Shown in pieces: positions 61,384-62,232 of a stretch of 62,232 nt of DNA. Each line of letters begins with the position of its first letter. Within the stretch, counting starts at the first letter, position 1. The DNA is from an uncultured Faecalibacterium sp. GTDB taxonomy: Bacteria; Bacillota; Clostridia; Oscillospirales; Ruminococcaceae. The notes under the pieces are model-generated. The model ran no database searches, was not told where the DNA came from, and worked only from the letters and a program-made list of their open reading frames with translations. A program made the translations under genes and the position numbers. The stretch covers positions 1-62,232 of the forward strand of contig URVW01000005.1 of assembly GCA_900551435.1 (NCBI GenBank), given 5' to 3'.

Positions 61384-61611
61384 TTACAGCTCTGCCAGAT
61401 GCATGCCCAGAATACAGCCCAGCGTCTGCGCCATGCCGACGCTCACGCCGGCAATGGGGGGTGCTGTACTGCACGCCAAAGCGGCAGCCGCAGCAGTTGC
61501 CAGTCGCATACAGACCGGGGATCACGTCCAGATGCTCGTCATAGACATTCTGATTATTGTCGGTCCACAGGCCACCGGTGGTGCACAGGAACTCGTAACC
61601 TGCATCGAGAT
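61384..61611 (-). pseudogene. C-terminal relic of an FAD-binding oxidoreductase
   Basis: The minus strand reads AGYEFLCTTGGLWTDNNQNV, IPGLYATGNCCGCRFGVQYSTP, then after one extra C in ACCCCCC the frame continues as IAGVSVGMAQTLGCILGMHLAEL and stop. This is the end of a fumarate-reductase-like flavoprotein. The N-terminal ~400 residues are missing, and the upstream frame has a stop. Confidence 0.8.
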
Positions 61612-61613
61612 CT

Positions 61614-61764
61614 TATTGGGAAAATCAGATTCTTCCTACGCCATGCTTACCGATTCATCTTGTTTGAAAAACGCTATATGCTCATCTTCCAGATCGTAGA
61701 TAATACGGTTTATGCAGATTATGTGGTAGATTGCAGACAGGATTACGGCTGGCTCATCCGATAA
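61614..61764 (+). pseudogene. C-terminal relic of a RelE/ParE-like toxin
   Basis: The frame reads GKIRFFLRHAYRFILFEKRY, MLIFQIVDNTVYADYVVDCR and QDYGWLIR then stop, the last ~45 residues of a type II toxin of the RelE/ParE group. There is no start, ribosome site or antitoxin nearby. It begins right where the FAD relic is broken. Confidence 0.65.
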
Positions 61765-61770
61765 TCAACA

Positions 61771-61813
61771 AAGGCGGTGGCTTCCCTTATTGTGGGAGAC
61801 CACCGCCTTTTGC
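61771..61813 (+). terminator. Terminator after the toxin relic
   Basis: AAAGGCGGTGG...CCACCGCCTTTTG with an additional CTTCCC/GGGAG inner stem. It is directly behind the stop of the toxin relic, as expected for its original terminator. Confidence 0.8.
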
Positions 61814-61982
61814 TGCGTCTATGTGAAAGTCAGGAATTGAGTGTTTCTACTGCCATTGTACATGTTGAACAACGGTAGAGTTGTGTTCTTTCCTTCATGA
61901 AAGGCACATTATTATATCATTATTACACTGCAATTTCGACTATATCACTATCATTCCAATCAAATGCTGACCGGGGCTATCC

Positions 61983-62232
61983 TTATTTCACAGCCTGTTT
62001 CAGCCGCTCCAGATCCTCCGCATCCGGGTGAGAAAGAGCTTTATCGAAATTTTCGATCATGGCATCCAGATTGGGCAGATGAAGCGGCTGTTTTTTCATG
62101 CTCTCATACCGCTGCCGCACCGACATCGGCATTTTGCCCTGACACATGAAGCTGCCGATCACCGTGTTGCTGCTGTTCAGATCTTTCTGCACGGCTTTCA
62201 GGATCTTGTTAAAATATTCTTCGCTGCCGCCA
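61983..62232 (-). CDS. Flavodoxin-like protein (partial, N-terminus outside window)
   Basis: Only the last 82 codons are present: EEYFNKILKAVQKDLNSSNT, VIGSFMCQGKMPMSVRQRYE and a helical C-terminus with FDKALSHPDAEDLERLK. The FMCQGKMP core and following RYE belong to a group of clostridial flavodoxin-family proteins. The P-loop-like FMN site lies outside the window, so identity is tentative. Confidence 0.65.
   Translation of the reverse strand, partial: GGSEEYFNKILKAVQKDLNSSNTVIGSFMCQGKMPMSVRQRYESMKKQPLHLPNLDAMIENFDKALSHPDAEDLERLKQAVK

Noticed and set aside
1..62232. CRISPR arrays, tRNA/rRNA genes, riboswitches, intact transposases
   Set aside because: No regular spacer repeats, cloverleaf-like genes, known riboswitch cores or transposase motifs were found on reading the sequence; small tRNA-like folds cannot be fully excluded without a covariance search.

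Overview
The window looks like chromosomal DNA of a gut Bacillota of the Faecalibacterium type (Oscillospiraceae/Ruminococcaceae). The evidence is the high GC with C-ending codons, the clostridial gene orders mazG-HU-S4-yabP-yabQ-divIC-S1 and recJ-relA-dtd-MBL-hemZ, TRAP transporters, and CdaA/YbbR. The genus is an inference from family content and gene order, not from a search. I see no rRNA, tRNA, CRISPR array or intact insertion sequence.

About 1-20.4 kb (nearly all minus strand) is housekeeping. A mazG promoter leads into the HU, S4, XRE regulator, YabP, YabQ, DivIC and S1 genes. A zinc-ribbon gene has its own promoter. From a near-consensus promoter at about 18.6 kb runs a very tight 11-gene array: ispDF, cdaA, ybbR, an FAD protein, an XpaC-like gene, recJ, relA/spoT, dtd, an MBL hydrolase, hemZ and a uridine-kinase-like gene. 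It carries both the c-di-AMP and the (p)ppGpp enzyme. A phosphohexomutase, a small DUF6514-like gene and comM (plus strand) close this part.

22.5-34 kb is transport and signalling: a TRAP substrate-binding protein with a coupled 30-codon ORF, a complete TRAP DctPQM operon, and a YesM/YesN-type two-component pair. Divergent to these are the remains of a second two-component pair, fused by deletions into one 778-codon reading frame. A three-gene small envelope cluster (DUF6054-like, 53-aa membrane protein, DUF975) and a chimeric relic (Tat/SBP-like signal joined to a carbohydrate-binding tail) follow.

34.2-40.1 kb (plus) holds a PrpF-type isomerase, an aconitase-family hydratase, an isocitrate/isopropylmalate-type dehydrogenase and a LysR regulator. 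Together they look like a route from an unsaturated tricarboxylate (for example trans-aconitate) to a 2-oxoacid. A shared upstream motif links prpF, the hydratase and the relic gene.

40.1-44 kb is an accessory segment with one 1031-aa protein that fuses an HD phosphohydrolase-like domain to an Hsp90-type ATPase domain, bordered by hairpins and a 115-bp imperfect inverted-repeat element. I consider this the best candidate for an undescribed system.

44-48.8 kb is a four-gene coupled operon for surface O-acylation (MBOAT acyltransferase, two SGNH/DltD-like proteins with BspA-type repeats in opposite domain order, one small membrane protein). 48.9-61.1 kb is a plant-glycan/glycoside locus: GH2, GH78, a GPH-type sugar transporter, a membrane-anchored permuted GH3 and a small membrane protein, preceded by an Agr-type histidine kinase/LytTR regulator pair. 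The last kilobase holds two truncated relics (FAD oxidoreductase and RelE/ParE-like toxin) created by what looks like one deletion, then a partial flavodoxin-like gene.
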